This document shows positions 42,984 to 51,422 of a stretch of DNA of 64,000 nt, piece by piece. The stretch covers positions 217,922 through 281,921 of the forward strand of contig JACQFQ010000043.1 in the NCBI GenBank assembly GCA_016199985.1. The letters run 5' to 3'. The stretch's first letter is position 1. Each line of letters starts with the position of its first letter. The notes under the pieces were generated by a model, which saw only the letters and a program-made list of their open reading frames with translations, was not told where the DNA came from and searched no databases. The translations under genes were made by a program, and so were the position numbers. The stretch comes from Verrucomicrobiota bacterium. Its GTDB lineage: Bacteria > Verrucomicrobiota > Verrucomicrobiia > Limisphaerales > UBA11320.

Positions 42984-43943
42984 ATGAAAGCAAACGGACA
43001 AGAAATTCGGAGGTGTCGGAATTCGATTCCGCTTACCCAACGAGAATTGGCGGTAAAAGCAGGATTGTCGCTCCGCTGCATCAAGGACTCGGAAGCTGGA
43101 AGATCAATCAGGCCTCATACAGCCCGTAAGCTCTCAATGGCGCTTCGCACCCAACCAGGGGAACTGCTTATGGGTAAATCAAACGTCATAGAAGAAGACC
43201 CTCCGTTCCTGAAACAACTTCTTTTCCCTGATCCGCTTGATAATCAAGCCCTGCGGATGCTGCACAAAGCGGCGAGGGCGGACATGAGCGGAGATTACGA
43301 CACCGCCGAGAAAGTTTTAAAGGACTTAAAATCGGACCGAGCAAACCAAATGAACGGCAAAGCGGAAATCATCGTCAAATTGGCAACGGTTCTTGACAAC
43401 GCTGGAAAATCTAAAGAATCCATCGACGAGCTGAGAAAGTTAGTCGAGTCTGATAAATGGATGAGATTGCCATCTGATATCTACGACTGGATTCGATATC
43501 ATCTCGCTCTGGCGGATAGGCGCTTGGCAGAAAACAATCCTTCAGTAGAGCTTAAAGATTTGAAAGAGGTTCAGACCAAATTCAAGACCATCCACGATTC
43601 TACAAAGAATGTTCGTCACCGAGCGGCCTGTAAACACCAGCTTGGAGTGGTCTCCTGGATCAAATCCCAAAACACACTTGAAAAGAATGTCGCCGAAAAG
43701 GAACGGAAGAATGCTAGAAATTATTTTTTAAAGGCAGCAGAAAGTTGGAAAGCCCAAGGTAACTTTCGTGAGGGGTATTCGCTGCGAAGATTGGCAGAGT
43801 TGGAGGTATCTGAAGGAAAAGCTCGCCGGGCAGTGGAGCTTTTGCTTGGTGCGCTCGAGATTTTTGCTCGCCATGGCTGTGACAAGTATCAGAAGGAAGT
43901 CCGCGCGAAGCTGGTAGAGTTCCTCCTAAAGGCCCCCGATTGA
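42984..43943 (+). CDS. XRE-family regulator with TPR-like repeats
   Basis: A 319-residue protein. An N-terminal HTH (about 5-60: IRRCRNSIPLTQRELAVKAG, LSLRCIKDSEAGRSIRPHTA) precedes an all-helical region (about 90-315) of tetratricopeptide-like units (for example YDTAEKVLKDLKSDRA and GKARRAVELLLGALEIFAR). XRE-TPR proteins often sense a peptide or small ligand and act as transcription regulators. The 55-bp gap to the divergent glycosidase-ROK gene suggests it controls that gene and itself. Base composition here is markedly more AT-rich than the chromosomal part. Confidence 0.8.
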   Translation: MKANGQEIRRCRNSIPLTQRELAVKAGLSLRCIKDSEAGRSIRPHTARKLSMALRTQPGELLMGKSNVIEEDPPFLKQLLFPDPLDNQALRMLHKAARADMSGDYDTAEKVLKDLKSDRANQMNGKAEIIVKLATVLDNAGKSKESIDELRKLVESDKWMRLPSDIYDWIRYHLALADRRLAENNPSVELKDLKEVQTKFKTIHDSTKNVRHRAACKHQLGVVSWIKSQNTLEKNVAEKERKNARNYFLKAAESWKAQGNFREGYSLRRLAELEVSEGKARRAVELLLGALEIFARHGCDKYQKEVRAKLVEFLLKAPD

Positions 43944-44034
43944 TATCTCGCGCGTGATGCCATGCGTTTCCTCAACAGCCTGGAATCTTGATCAACGGAG
44001 ATCCTCAATCAGGCAACCAGGACGGGGACTCAAC

Positions 44035-44976
44035 TTATTCGAGCGTTCGACCTGGGATTTCCGGCGTTTTCGCGGGCTTCATCCAAGGCAGCACTCGCTG
44101 CTGGAAGGCACCAAATTGCTTCACGAAGTTTTCCGCCCAAACAACGGCGTCATCAACGGACTTCTCGATGCTTCCGGACGCGAACACAAATTTCTGCCAG
44201 TGCTTGTTGCGTGCGAACGCATCTTCGAACATCCATGTCGCCCCCTTTCCCTCCTCTTGAAGAAATGCAATTACGCATTCTGCGGCCTTGCCAACATGTG
44301 GTATTTCATAGAGATGCCCCGATGGATCTGTGTTTTCGACAATCACAAACTTCGAGGAAAGAGCATAGCGCATGACCTTTTGGATGACCGACTCACCGAG
44401 TTTGTCGGGTTGGTCTTTGATGATAACGGCGTAATACCCGAGGGTTTCAAGTCGGGAAGCGATCAATCGCAATCGGTCGAGGGCTTCGCCTGTGTCCTTG
44501 CCAAGGACCAAAACGGTTTCCGCGTTATCGAGAATCAGATCGGCGCGGGAACAGACCCATTCAAAAGAGGTTTGGATTGTATCGATCACAACTTGGCCGT
44601 TCGTCGCGACGGGAAAGTGCAGCCTCCACCGAATAAAGATGTGAGGTTCATCATCGTTCTCGATATTTCCTTCAGAGAGCGAGTGCCCTTCCGCGATGAA
44701 CCTCTTAATTGCCCGGAGCATCGCCGCCGCATAGACTCGGCCATGCCATTTGTGCTCCCAGTATTTGGTATAGATATGCTCCGTGATTTCAGCCAAAAGT
44801 TGATCACCTTCTCTCCATAGGGTCGTTTCTGGAAAGTAGTCGTCCAATAAATGAACGGTTGCGCCTTCTGGCATCTCCGCAAATGATTCGATTGGGCTAA
44901 ACTCGGCTTTCCCAGTCTCGTAGGGCTCATCATCCCCATCGGCCACTGCCTCCTTCAGTTCTGCAAAATCAAGCAT
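44035..44976 (-). CDS. Unknown protein at the end of the defence operon, possible Rossmann/TIR-like effector
   Basis: A 313-residue protein. The N-terminal half (about 1-140) is acidic with helices and a beta-rich middle (HIFIRWRLHFPV). The C-terminal half (about 150-290) starts ETVLVLGKDTGEALDRLRLI, continues YAVIIKDQPD and SSKFVIVENTDPSGHLYEI, and fits an alternating strand/helix domain of TIR or Rossmann type. No catalytic Glu can be assigned with confidence. It follows the DUF499 gene after 21 bp and ends the co-directional run. I do not recognise the family; an effector or sensor role is an inference from position. Confidence 0.65.
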   Translation of the reverse strand: MLDFAELKEAVADGDDEPYETGKAEFSPIESFAEMPEGATVHLLDDYFPETTLWREGDQLLAEITEHIYTKYWEHKWHGRVYAAAMLRAIKRFIAEGHSLSEGNIENDDEPHIFIRWRLHFPVATNGQVVIDTIQTSFEWVCSRADLILDNAETVLVLGKDTGEALDRLRLIASRLETLGYYAVIIKDQPDKLGESVIQKVMRYALSSKFVIVENTDPSGHLYEIPHVGKAAECVIAFLQEEGKGATWMFEDAFARNKHWQKFVFASGSIEKSVDDAVVWAENFVKQFGAFQQRVLPWMKPAKTPEIPGRTLE

Positions 44977-44997
44977 GATCCCTGAATTCGATTGCGC

Positions 44998-47900
44998 TCA
45001 CTCCTTTTCAAATCCATGACTCGTGAATTTCAGCGTGCGACAGTTCTCGCTTACGGTCCGCACAGTGGCATCGGGCATCCCGGACGGGACACTCGCCTGA
45101 ATCTCCACGGTTACCTTGACCACGGCACCGGGGAGGCTGGCAAGATGTTGGATGACTTCCTTGGCGAGTGCATCCATGTCGCGACTTATGCGAGCAGCAT
45201 CAACCCCGACATTGCCAAAGAAGTGATTCGGCTTCCCGACCGGCGCAACTGTCGGAGAAACTGAGCCGCCGGTTCCGGGGTCTTGCGGACCCGACGATGC
45301 CGTCGGACCGCCTCCGGTTGGAGTAATGGGTGCAATAGGTGCCGGTTTCGCCGCCTCTTCTTCGGCCAGTTGTTTTGCAGCCCGTTCGGCTCTTACGATC
45401 AAACCAGGTGCATTGTCGGAGATCGTCGCCATTTTCCCGGCCCGGAGGCCGAGATAGCGATCTGCTTTCTCGTCGAAACTTTCAGCAAAAGCGAAAGTTT
45501 CCGAGCGCCAAGTCATTGATCCGATCCCATCACGCATCGCAGTAACCAAAACTTCGGGGTCGCGAGGACGTTGAAGGTACAGGTAGCTGGCGAAGTCCGC
45601 GATCAACTGCTTCACCGCGACGTGATCGCCTCTCCACAATGGAATTTTGTCCAACTCCAGTCGGAGCGAAGTCGAATGGAAAAGCGTGATCAGTTGACCG
45701 TCATTCTTCAACTTCTTGGCCGCGCGCACGGCGAGAGGATCACTGCCGCTGACCCGCGAAGTTTGCCATTCAATCGCGCCTTGGGCGCTGGTTTGCATCG
45801 GAGCCAGCAACCATTGAAAAGTTTCGAAGATCCTGCCTTGGGAAGTTTTGTCCCAACTGCCACGCTGCGAGGTTGCTTGTCGCGTTTGAAACGGATCAAG
45901 ATTGAGTTGGGTGGCCTCATCGCAAATGGACTTCCACGCCAGGAAATAGCGAGTGGCTGCTTCCAACTCGTCGAGGCGGCTCCGGTCCACCGCGAGAAAC
46001 ACTAGCGTGTTGCGGTAAATTCGAGAGCTGTTTCCGCGCTTTTCCAGGATTTCCGTCGCCCCTTGGATCGCCGGATTCGGTCCTTCCTTTGCGAACGGTT
46101 TATCGACGTTCAACACAACCAATCGGGTTTCCAATTCGTCCGGCACGTCCCCGGATCCGTTTGGAAATGCGTGAACCTTTGGAAACTCACCCCGGTTTTT
46201 CAGATCCTCTTTTACCCTCCGCTGAATCTCTTCCGCAACTCTTTCGGGTTCGCGCTTCAGTAATTCGGCCCGGTCGTCGGCTAATTTCGTGACCGTGGGC
46301 TGGGTTGCATACCAGTATCGAGCGTTGTCTTGATAAAGATACGTTGCGGCCTGTGCGAGATAACGCAGTGCGTCCCCAAAGACCGCGGGGGCTTCACCCG
46401 GTTGAACGCAACCCAACTTAATCCTTCGATCTTCTTCACCCCGATTCGCTGCGCCTGGAGTAGGAGCTGAACCCAAGAACAAAGTTCGTGCGACGCGGAG
46501 ACAAGCTTGATAACGCCCCAGATTGGGGCGGTCACCGTCGATTTTACGAGGCAAAGAACCAAGACCATCCACATCGCGTTCGATCACCGTCTCCCATCCT
46601 CCTGGGAGATAGCTGGTGAGCTGCGATACGATGCCAGGATCATCAAGGGGAATGCTGGCGGGCAGAATTAGCGGACCTTTGTCGTTGTCAGCCCAAAGCC
46701 GGTGAATCACGGCAGCCATCAACCGGAGGACGCCACGCGTCCGCTGGAACTTCACCAGACCAGACCAGTCCTGATATAGGCGGGCGAAGACTTCAGGATG
46801 GATGGGATACGCGGCCTTGAGTTTTCGCTCGAAGTCAGCCTCCCGGCATTCCGCTGGGAACTCCTGATGATGCTGCCGATACAAATCGCAGAAAGCTTTG
46901 GCGGTGTTGTCCCGCGCGGTGAAGAGCGTATTGTCGGTGATCGGCTGAAATAAACGTCGCCGAACAATCTCAAAGCTCTCGTCGGCATTCGCGGGACGCC
47001 AGGCAGTAGCCACGCGGCTCACGACATTCCGCAACGCCGCCAAGGCTGCTCGACCTCTCACTCCGCCGACTTCTTCATCATGTGCGTCGCTGGTAGGCGA
47101 CACCCCTCCTCCGCCGTCGGTCGAGGCGGGCAGGCTGACCACGAGCATCGCTCGCGGCGCGGCCTTCACTTCTTCGGTGAGGGTCTGAGCAAAGGTAAAC
47201 TGCGTCTCGAAGTCGCCGCCGGGTAGATCCTTGTCATCGTGCAATTGCCGCGCGTAGGCGACCCACTCATCTACGAGAATCAGGCAAGGCGAGAACTTGC
47301 GCAGAAGCTTGCCCAAGGCGTCGCCAGGATTTGTCGCCGTCTCGTCGGCCTCCTTCAGCAAGGCATAACCCTCCTTGCCTCCGAGTTGCCAAGCGAGTTC
47401 ACCCCACAAAGTGCGCACGACCGTGCCGTCATCCTTCTTATCTGGTTGTCCCGGCTTGATCTTGTTGCCGACGAGCACCACGCGTTTCACTCCGGTTGTC
47501 AGTGCCTGCTTCGCTTCCTGCATCACGGGTTCAAGACCAGCCAACTCCGTCACCTGTCGTCCTGAAAACAGATGATAGAGGGCCAGCATCGAGTGCGTTT
47601 TGCCGCCGCCAAAGTTGGTTTGCAACTCCACCACCGGATCGCTGCCGTCGCCTGCCAGTCTTCGCACCGCTCGCACGAGCAGGTCTTTCAACCCGAGTGT
47701 GAGGAACGTCCGCCGGTAGAACTCCTGTGGATCACGGTATTCCTCGGAACCACGTCCTTGGTAAACTTCCCACAGGTCCGCCGCGAACTCGGCCAACTGA
47801 TAGCGTCCCGATGCGACATCAGGATGCGGGGTCACGACTTCCCGCCAAGGCTTGAGACCCGCCAGCGGCGCGTCGAGGCCGAGCGTCGTCTGACTTTTCC

Positions 47901-48357
47901 GGCGCTCATGGCGAGCCTGTTCGTCGAACTTCAGCCGAAGCAATTCAGCGGACTGCTTGGTCAGTTCATCAGCCTGTTCGCGTGCCCCGACGGCATTGAG
48001 CAACCGTTGCATCGAATCGAGCGCCCGGTAGGCGTCGTCCGTGGTAAACGTTTTCTGGTGCGCCCACTTGTTACGCACCTCGATCAACTCGCTGGTTAAA
48101 CTGCGGTCGGCCCTTCCCAGTGTTTTGGAGAAAATGTCATTCCAACATTCCCAAAGAACCTTGAGCACGGAGCCAGCATCCCACTCCGGCGCGGCTTCTG
48201 TTCCGCCGACCTGCATTCCAGGTCCCGTGATTTGTTTAACGGTGGACCACCAATTCTTGCCGTGGGCGGACTTCAATTCGCGCTCGACGAACTGGGGCAG
48301 GCCCGCTTTCAAGACATCCAACGCCTTGCCGATTCGCTCATGGTTACTTATGGCCAT
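44998..48357 (-). CDS. Swt1/HEPN-domain ATPase of the DUF499 family
   Basis: A 1119-residue protein. An N-terminal Swt1-type HEPN domain (about 1-130) carries the Rx4H motif RNKWAH (residues 95-100), the active-site signature of HEPN ribonucleases. A DUF499 ATPase (COG1483-like) follows: Walker A NFGGGKTHSML near 248-258 and LILVDEWVAYARQL as the Walker B region. A long helical/beta region ends in a Pro/Gly-rich linker and a small C-terminal domain. DUF499 ATPases recur in defence islands next to DUF1156 methyltransferases and SNF2/DUF3883 helicases. Here the methyltransferase and helicase are on the same transcript, but separated by other systems. Confidence 0.88.
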   Translation of the reverse strand: MAISNHERIGKALDVLKAGLPQFVERELKSAHGKNWWSTVKQITGPGMQVGGTEAAPEWDAGSVLKVLWECWNDIFSKTLGRADRSLTSELIEVRNKWAHQKTFTTDDAYRALDSMQRLLNAVGAREQADELTKQSAELLRLKFDEQARHERRKSQTTLGLDAPLAGLKPWREVVTPHPDVASGRYQLAEFAADLWEVYQGRGSEEYRDPQEFYRRTFLTLGLKDLLVRAVRRLAGDGSDPVVELQTNFGGGKTHSMLALYHLFSGRQVTELAGLEPVMQEAKQALTTGVKRVVLVGNKIKPGQPDKKDDGTVVRTLWGELAWQLGGKEGYALLKEADETATNPGDALGKLLRKFSPCLILVDEWVAYARQLHDDKDLPGGDFETQFTFAQTLTEEVKAAPRAMLVVSLPASTDGGGGVSPTSDAHDEEVGGVRGRAALAALRNVVSRVATAWRPANADESFEIVRRRLFQPITDNTLFTARDNTAKAFCDLYRQHHQEFPAECREADFERKLKAAYPIHPEVFARLYQDWSGLVKFQRTRGVLRLMAAVIHRLWADNDKGPLILPASIPLDDPGIVSQLTSYLPGGWETVIERDVDGLGSLPRKIDGDRPNLGRYQACLRVARTLFLGSAPTPGAANRGEEDRRIKLGCVQPGEAPAVFGDALRYLAQAATYLYQDNARYWYATQPTVTKLADDRAELLKREPERVAEEIQRRVKEDLKNRGEFPKVHAFPNGSGDVPDELETRLVVLNVDKPFAKEGPNPAIQGATEILEKRGNSSRIYRNTLVFLAVDRSRLDELEAATRYFLAWKSICDEATQLNLDPFQTRQATSQRGSWDKTSQGRIFETFQWLLAPMQTSAQGAIEWQTSRVSGSDPLAVRAAKKLKNDGQLITLFHSTSLRLELDKIPLWRGDHVAVKQLIADFASYLYLQRPRDPEVLVTAMRDGIGSMTWRSETFAFAESFDEKADRYLGLRAGKMATISDNAPGLIVRAERAAKQLAEEEAAKPAPIAPITPTGGGPTASSGPQDPGTGGSVSPTVAPVGKPNHFFGNVGVDAARISRDMDALAKEVIQHLASLPGAVVKVTVEIQASVPSGMPDATVRTVSENCRTLKFTSHGFEKE

Positions 48358-48452
48358 TTTCGGTCGCTTTCAGTTTTTCCGGTGCAGGGGAAGCCTATAG
48401 GGCAATCGCCCATTATTAAAGCGTTCGTTGATCGCCGGATGGTTCATTGCGG

Positions 48453-49970
48453 TTAAATATAATGCCGGAACGGAAGGGGTGCTTCCGGAAGATCTGGTCC
48501 ACTGACTAGGACTTCGCCAACAGCGTCGGCAAATTTGAGGGTCACCGGGACGCCATCCGCGTAACGGCAGGAATTGTAGTTCAACTTTGTCAGCGCGAGC
48601 ACGTCTTGCAGAACGGTTTGAATGTCCGCATCGCCTCTGCAGATTTCCACGAACAACGAACGCGGCACTTCCTTACCTGGATATGTTTGCAACCTCGGGA
48701 CGTATCCCCTCGACCATAAATAAGCAGCTCTCGAATCGCGCAGCCAGGCGGTTCCCCGCATCACAGGCATGGCGCCCACCTCGCGGTAGAGCCTGAGATC
48801 ATCTGATCCGTCGATTCTGACTCCGACAACCTTCGTTCTACTCCCCGCCGCTTCCAAGAAACCATTCCATTCGGGATCGTCAAAGCGTACCCGACCATGA
48901 ATAAAAAGCTCCTCGGGCGGCGCATTGCTATGCTTTGCCTTGTATGACTCAATTGCCTGGTTTAGAAGTTCGTAGGCTGCGTTTGTCGTCAGATGAAAAT
49001 GACCTCGTTTTCCGGTCAACCAAGGGCCAACGTTTCCTTTGAAGACAACACCATCCCCCGAATCAAGAAACATTTGAGCCGCGCAACATGCGGCCTGAGG
49101 GTCCGTATTCCTCTCGTCACGCTTGAATGCCAATCCGACGTAACAGACGCCTTTTCTCACCGTGTTCAGCTTCCAGGGTCTGCCACCCACTTTGTAATAA
49201 ACGGCCGAGCCAAGGTTCCAAGCGATCTCAGACTGGAGTTTATCCAATTTGCGCGTCGGGAATCCTGCTTTGTTGAGGAAATCGCGGTGGGCAAGCGTGC
49301 TTTCGCGAACGACCTGCGTCAGGATGCTTTGAGATAGCAACCGTCCCTTGATTTGATTCCGAAAGTCGGGATCAAATTGATACGGGATGGCATTCTCATT
49401 CCACTCTGGAAAGAGCGCGGGTTGCTTTGCGAGACCTCGTGCTTCACGGGGGCGCATCGTTCCGACAGCCTCAATTCGCTGATCTTTTTCAACATTTGAT
49501 TGCGGTCTGCAATATTTGTAAACGTTTTCGGGGGCGATTACGAACCAGATGCTTGGCTTATCCTCCTCGGTGCGGATCGCGTGAAGGATGCGTTCTGTAA
49601 AAAATCCGGCAGTCTCATAGGTCCGCTTGAACTTCTCCCCGATTAGAACGCACTTGTTAAGATCGGTTTCCTCGATTTCCACCGTCACCAGCGGTTTCGT
49701 GCTGAATGGGATCCCGAACGCAGCCTCAAATCCTGGGAATGGAGGTCGTAAGCGCCCGCTGCCTTCATCCAAAACGGGTCTTTGAATTCGTTCCACCCAC
49801 GCGATGAATCGCCGAATTCCTGCCGCTGTCCCAATCACTCCGTATCGCACCCCATATGCCTGAGCAGGATCGAATGGACCGAAAAGAGTCAGACCGTCGC
49901 GCGGGTCTTCCACACTCTGACCATGCGCGAACAGGAGCGTGGGTTCCGGTAAATGAATCAGCTTGGTCAC
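48453..49970 (-). CDS. Short prokaryotic Argonaute (MID-PIWI), SPARTA component
   Basis: A 505-residue short pAgo with only MID (about 150-290) and PIWI (about 290-490) regions. Recognisable are KLQSEIAWNLGSAVYYKVGG, WKLNTVRKGVCYVGLAFKRD, and GNVGPWLTGKRGHFHL. I could not find a full DEDX catalytic tetrad, consistent with the catalytically dead PIWI of short pAgos. In SPARTA the pAgo uses a short RNA guide to bind invading DNA, and its partner then degrades NAD(P). Its start overlaps the TIR-APAZ stop (ATGA), the standard arrangement. A 95-bp gap separates it from the next gene, the largest in the operon. Confidence 0.9.
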   Translation of the reverse strand: MTKLIHLPEPTLLFAHGQSVEDPRDGLTLFGPFDPAQAYGVRYGVIGTAAGIRRFIAWVERIQRPVLDEGSGRLRPPFPGFEAAFGIPFSTKPLVTVEIEETDLNKCVLIGEKFKRTYETAGFFTERILHAIRTEEDKPSIWFVIAPENVYKYCRPQSNVEKDQRIEAVGTMRPREARGLAKQPALFPEWNENAIPYQFDPDFRNQIKGRLLSQSILTQVVRESTLAHRDFLNKAGFPTRKLDKLQSEIAWNLGSAVYYKVGGRPWKLNTVRKGVCYVGLAFKRDERNTDPQAACCAAQMFLDSGDGVVFKGNVGPWLTGKRGHFHLTTNAAYELLNQAIESYKAKHSNAPPEELFIHGRVRFDDPEWNGFLEAAGSRTKVVGVRIDGSDDLRLYREVGAMPVMRGTAWLRDSRAAYLWSRGYVPRLQTYPGKEVPRSLFVEICRGDADIQTVLQDVLALTKLNYNSCRYADGVPVTLKFADAVGEVLVSGPDLPEAPLPFRHYI

Positions 49971-51397
49971 AGTTGCTCCTCTTCTTCGATGTCACTTTCG
50001 TCCTCGCAAACTTCTTCGCGGTCGGGTGTTTCGACCTCAGGTTGAACTTCAAGGACCTCGTATGAGAGAGGGCTTTCAAAAAGCATAGGGAGGCGTTTCA
50101 AGGCGAAGGATTGATGAGCCGCGAGTGGGACAATAATTTCGTTCTTGGATTCGCCCGCAAGGAACGACATTGCCCCAAGAATACGATATGCCCAATCATC
50201 GTTGTACCAGTCTTTGCATTGACTACGCCTGGCTGAATGTTGTTTGGCCTTGCTGTCGTAAAGGGCTCCATTCTCGGTGAAAGCGACGTGCGGCTTGATC
50301 GCAAAGCCAAAGAACGGCCAGTAATGCGGTTTGCCTTGGATGCCGAAATGCCAGTTTCGAATCCGCGTCTCCCCTTCCTTAGCTGTTAGTGATTTGAAAC
50401 CGACCATGCCTTTCCAACGCCTGGCACCTGACGCATCTGAAAAGAACATCTTGTCGTCCTTAACGAGTCCGGACTTAAACCAGAAATATTTTGCGCCGCC
50501 GGAAAGTTCATACGGTAGCAACGAACAGTTCGTCGCGAACTGTTGGAAAGCCGTTCGGAGGAGAACGGTGAGAATGTTTCGCGCCTCTTTGCGTTCGATC
50601 TGGGGGTGTTGGCAGCCGTTATCGCGAAATTCGGTCGTTTGAAGTTCGACGGTGTTGTCGAGTGTTAGATCGTGAAGATCGAGAGCAGGAGCGATTTCTT
50701 CAGCATCCCCAAACGTCAGAACGTACCTACCTAGACAATATGCGGGAATTGCAAAATCAAATTTCCCGTCGGAGACTAATTTTTCGAATTTTCGAGATTG
50801 CCTCACGGAATGGAGGAACAACGAATCGGGAAAGCTAGCGAATTCGAACCAATTGGAAAGATAACGCTCGCTCTCATTTTTTACGCCATCGGTGGTGCCA
50901 AAATGCTCACGCCACCACGTCGTCACCGCATCGGGAGTGAAACGCGGGTCACGGGCCACACCGGCTTTCTCCAGTGCTTCGAGCAATTGCCCATAACCAA
51001 CAACCCAGCTTTTCGAGAAATCAATGTAGGCAATCCGCTGAAGCTCGATAGTGATGTCGTCCGAACGCAAATCGTCGATGTGCAGCGGAATGATGAAGTC
51101 CTGCAATTGCTTCCCAACCCTTCGCGCCAATGCCAGTTCATCCAGTGTCCCCTGCTTTTGGTTCGATGTCTTAGAAAGCACGAACAGGAACTTTGTCGTT
51201 CGGTCGCGCATAGCTGCCTCCACGTCCTTCCAAAAGTCTTCGCCGCCCAGCAGTTTTGTGAGATCGCACCAAACTGGATAACCCTCGCGCGCGAGGCGTA
51301 GCGACAACCAGCGGGTGAACAGATTGTCTTCGGGGTTCGCGTGGCTCACAAACAACATGTTTCTGTTGCTTGGCGAGGGTTTTTCTAGCGTTGGCAT
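49967..51397 (-). CDS. TIR-APAZ protein, SPARTA NADase component
   Basis: A 476-residue protein. An N-terminal TIR domain (about 12-150) has LFVSHANPEDNLFTRWLSLR, PVWCDLTKLLGGEDFWKDVE and TTKFLFVLSKTSN; Glu 87 in GTLDELALARR is the best candidate for the catalytic Glu. An APAZ domain, which mimics the N-PAZ part of long Argonautes, follows (about 180-440). An acidic tail ends it (DREEVCEDESDIEEEEQL). Family knowledge: with the short pAgo it forms SPARTA, which oligomerises on guide-dependent target DNA and depletes NAD(P)+. The 4-bp overlap with the pAgo gene supports this pair. Confidence 0.9.
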   Translation of the reverse strand: MPTLEKPSPSNRNMLFVSHANPEDNLFTRWLSLRLAREGYPVWCDLTKLLGGEDFWKDVEAAMRDRTTKFLFVLSKTSNQKQGTLDELALARRVGKQLQDFIIPLHIDDLRSDDITIELQRIAYIDFSKSWVVGYGQLLEALEKAGVARDPRFTPDAVTTWWREHFGTTDGVKNESERYLSNWFEFASFPDSLFLHSVRQSRKFEKLVSDGKFDFAIPAYCLGRYVLTFGDAEEIAPALDLHDLTLDNTVELQTTEFRDNGCQHPQIERKEARNILTVLLRTAFQQFATNCSLLPYELSGGAKYFWFKSGLVKDDKMFFSDASGARRWKGMVGFKSLTAKEGETRIRNWHFGIQGKPHYWPFFGFAIKPHVAFTENGALYDSKAKQHSARRSQCKDWYNDDWAYRILGAMSFLAGESKNEIIVPLAAHQSFALKRLPMLFESPLSYEVLEVQPEVETPDREEVCEDESDIEEEEQL

Positions 51398-51422
51398 GTT
51401 CTCTTTCGTTCGCGGTGGTCGG

